Shown here in pieces: positions 13,464 to 13,824 of a stretch of 13,824 nt of DNA. How positions within the stretch are numbered: the stretch's first letter is position 1; each line of letters starts with the position of its first letter. A program made the position numbers and the translations under genes. This DNA is from a bacterium (GTDB lineage Bacteria > Patescibacteriota > Microgenomatia > Levybacterales > UBA12049): assembly GCA_021784535.1 (NCBI GenBank), contig JAJYHW010000047.1, positions 1 to 13,824 of the forward strand, written 5' to 3'. Under the pieces are notes generated by a model. The model made no database searches. It worked only from the letters and a program-made list of their open reading frames with translations, and was not told where the DNA came from.

Positions 13464-13824
13464 AAAAACAATATTTACCATGTAAAAAAGGATTTACCTT
13501 AATTGAACTTGTTCTTTATATGGGAATCCTCGTTTTGCTTATCGGAGTTTTAAGTTCGATATTTAGCGCGATTATTAGCGTGCAACTGGATTCTACTGCA
13601 ACCTCAAGTGTTGATCAGGACGGAAGATACTTGTTGGCAAAATTTACTCATGATGTCGCTTCAGCAAGTGCTATTCTAATTCCCGCAAATCCGGGGGACC
13701 AGACAAATACTTTGCAAATAACGATAAATTCTATAAACTATACATATAGTCTTGATAGTAATAATAATTTGCAGGTAGTCAATAATAGTACAAATGAGAC
13801 AAATGTGCTTAATAGTTATGATAC
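13460..13824 (+). CDS. PilW/PulJ-like minor prepilin, N-terminal part (cut by window end)
   Basis: The visible 121 residues start MKKQYLPCKKG followed by FTLIELVLYMGILVLLIGVL, a classical prepilin signal with cleavage after Gly11, Phe at +1 and Glu at +5. The stretch DGRYLLAKFTHDVASASAILIP (split around residues 54-75) matches the pattern after the helix in PilW/PulJ-type minor pilins, which carry a similar DxRyalerl-type segment. The ATG overlaps the preceding stop (ATGA). The remainder lies outside the window, so length and C-terminal domain are unknown. Confidence 0.9.
   Translation, partial: MKKQYLPCKKGFTLIELVLYMGILVLLIGVLSSIFSAIISVQLDSTATSSVDQDGRYLLAKFTHDVASASAILIPANPGDQTNTLQITINSINYTYSLDSNNNLQVVNNSTNETNVLNSYD

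Noticed and set aside
1..13824. CRISPR arrays, tRNA or rRNA genes, transposases, attachment sites.
   Set aside because: Read through on both strands: no direct-repeat arrays, RNA gene motifs or mobile-element proteins were seen, and no gap over 300 bases lacks a gene.

Overview
The window is AT-rich bacterial chromosome with densely packed genes. The lineage is inferred, not proven. Short protein versions (RsmI of 235 aa, PilC of 360 aa), scarce Shine-Dalgarno sequences, a signal-relay pair at the head of a type IV pilus cluster and prepilin-like proteins with large extracellular parts all fit a Candidate Phyla Radiation (Patescibacteria) genome, possibly Microgenomates-like. TGA ends ribE, pilB, the beta-propeller prepilin gene and the gene after it, so the Gly-UGA code of Gracilibacteria/Absconditabacteria is unlikely.

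Layout. (1) Positions 1-2032, minus strand: ribE (riboflavin synthase), ribH (lumazine synthase), then uvrB (excinuclease subunit B, cut by the window start) with its own promoter. (2) Positions 2116-4091, plus strand: lexA behind a promoter that contains a 28-bp perfect operator-like palindrome, then rsmI (16S rRNA methyltransferase) and a multi-pass membrane protein of unknown function. (3) Positions 4097-6386, minus strand: a 2,3-bisphosphoglycerate-dependent phosphoglycerate mutase whose second catalytic His reads as Ser; a Nudix hydrolase gene broken by an in-frame TGA at codon 6; and a half-length PEP-synthase/PPDK-like protein. (4) Positions 6393-13824, plus strand: an HPt protein and a CheY-like receiver, followed by pilB, pilC, a FimT/GspH-like pseudopilin, a prepilin fused to a beta-propeller, a membrane-anchored PsbP-like protein and a PilW/PulJ-like minor pilin cut by the window end. 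Several pilus genes overlap by ATGA, so this is probably one operon. It makes an envelope filament, with the phosphorelay pair as its likely regulator.

The most unusual feature is how genes start. Six promoters lie so close to the start codon that the predicted mRNA begins at or within about 3 nt of the ATG. uvrB, rsmI, the mutase gene and the PEP-synthase-like gene are predicted fully leaderless; ribE and the HPt gene have near-zero leaders. Promoters without a -35 box carry an extended -10 (TGn), while those with a -35 box do not. lexA is the clear exception, with a leader of about 43 nt that can fold into a hairpin. Other points of interest are the beta-propeller prepilin (a possible one-piece tip adhesin), the divergent promoters sharing one -35 region, the Ser-for-His mutase and the interrupted Nudix gene.
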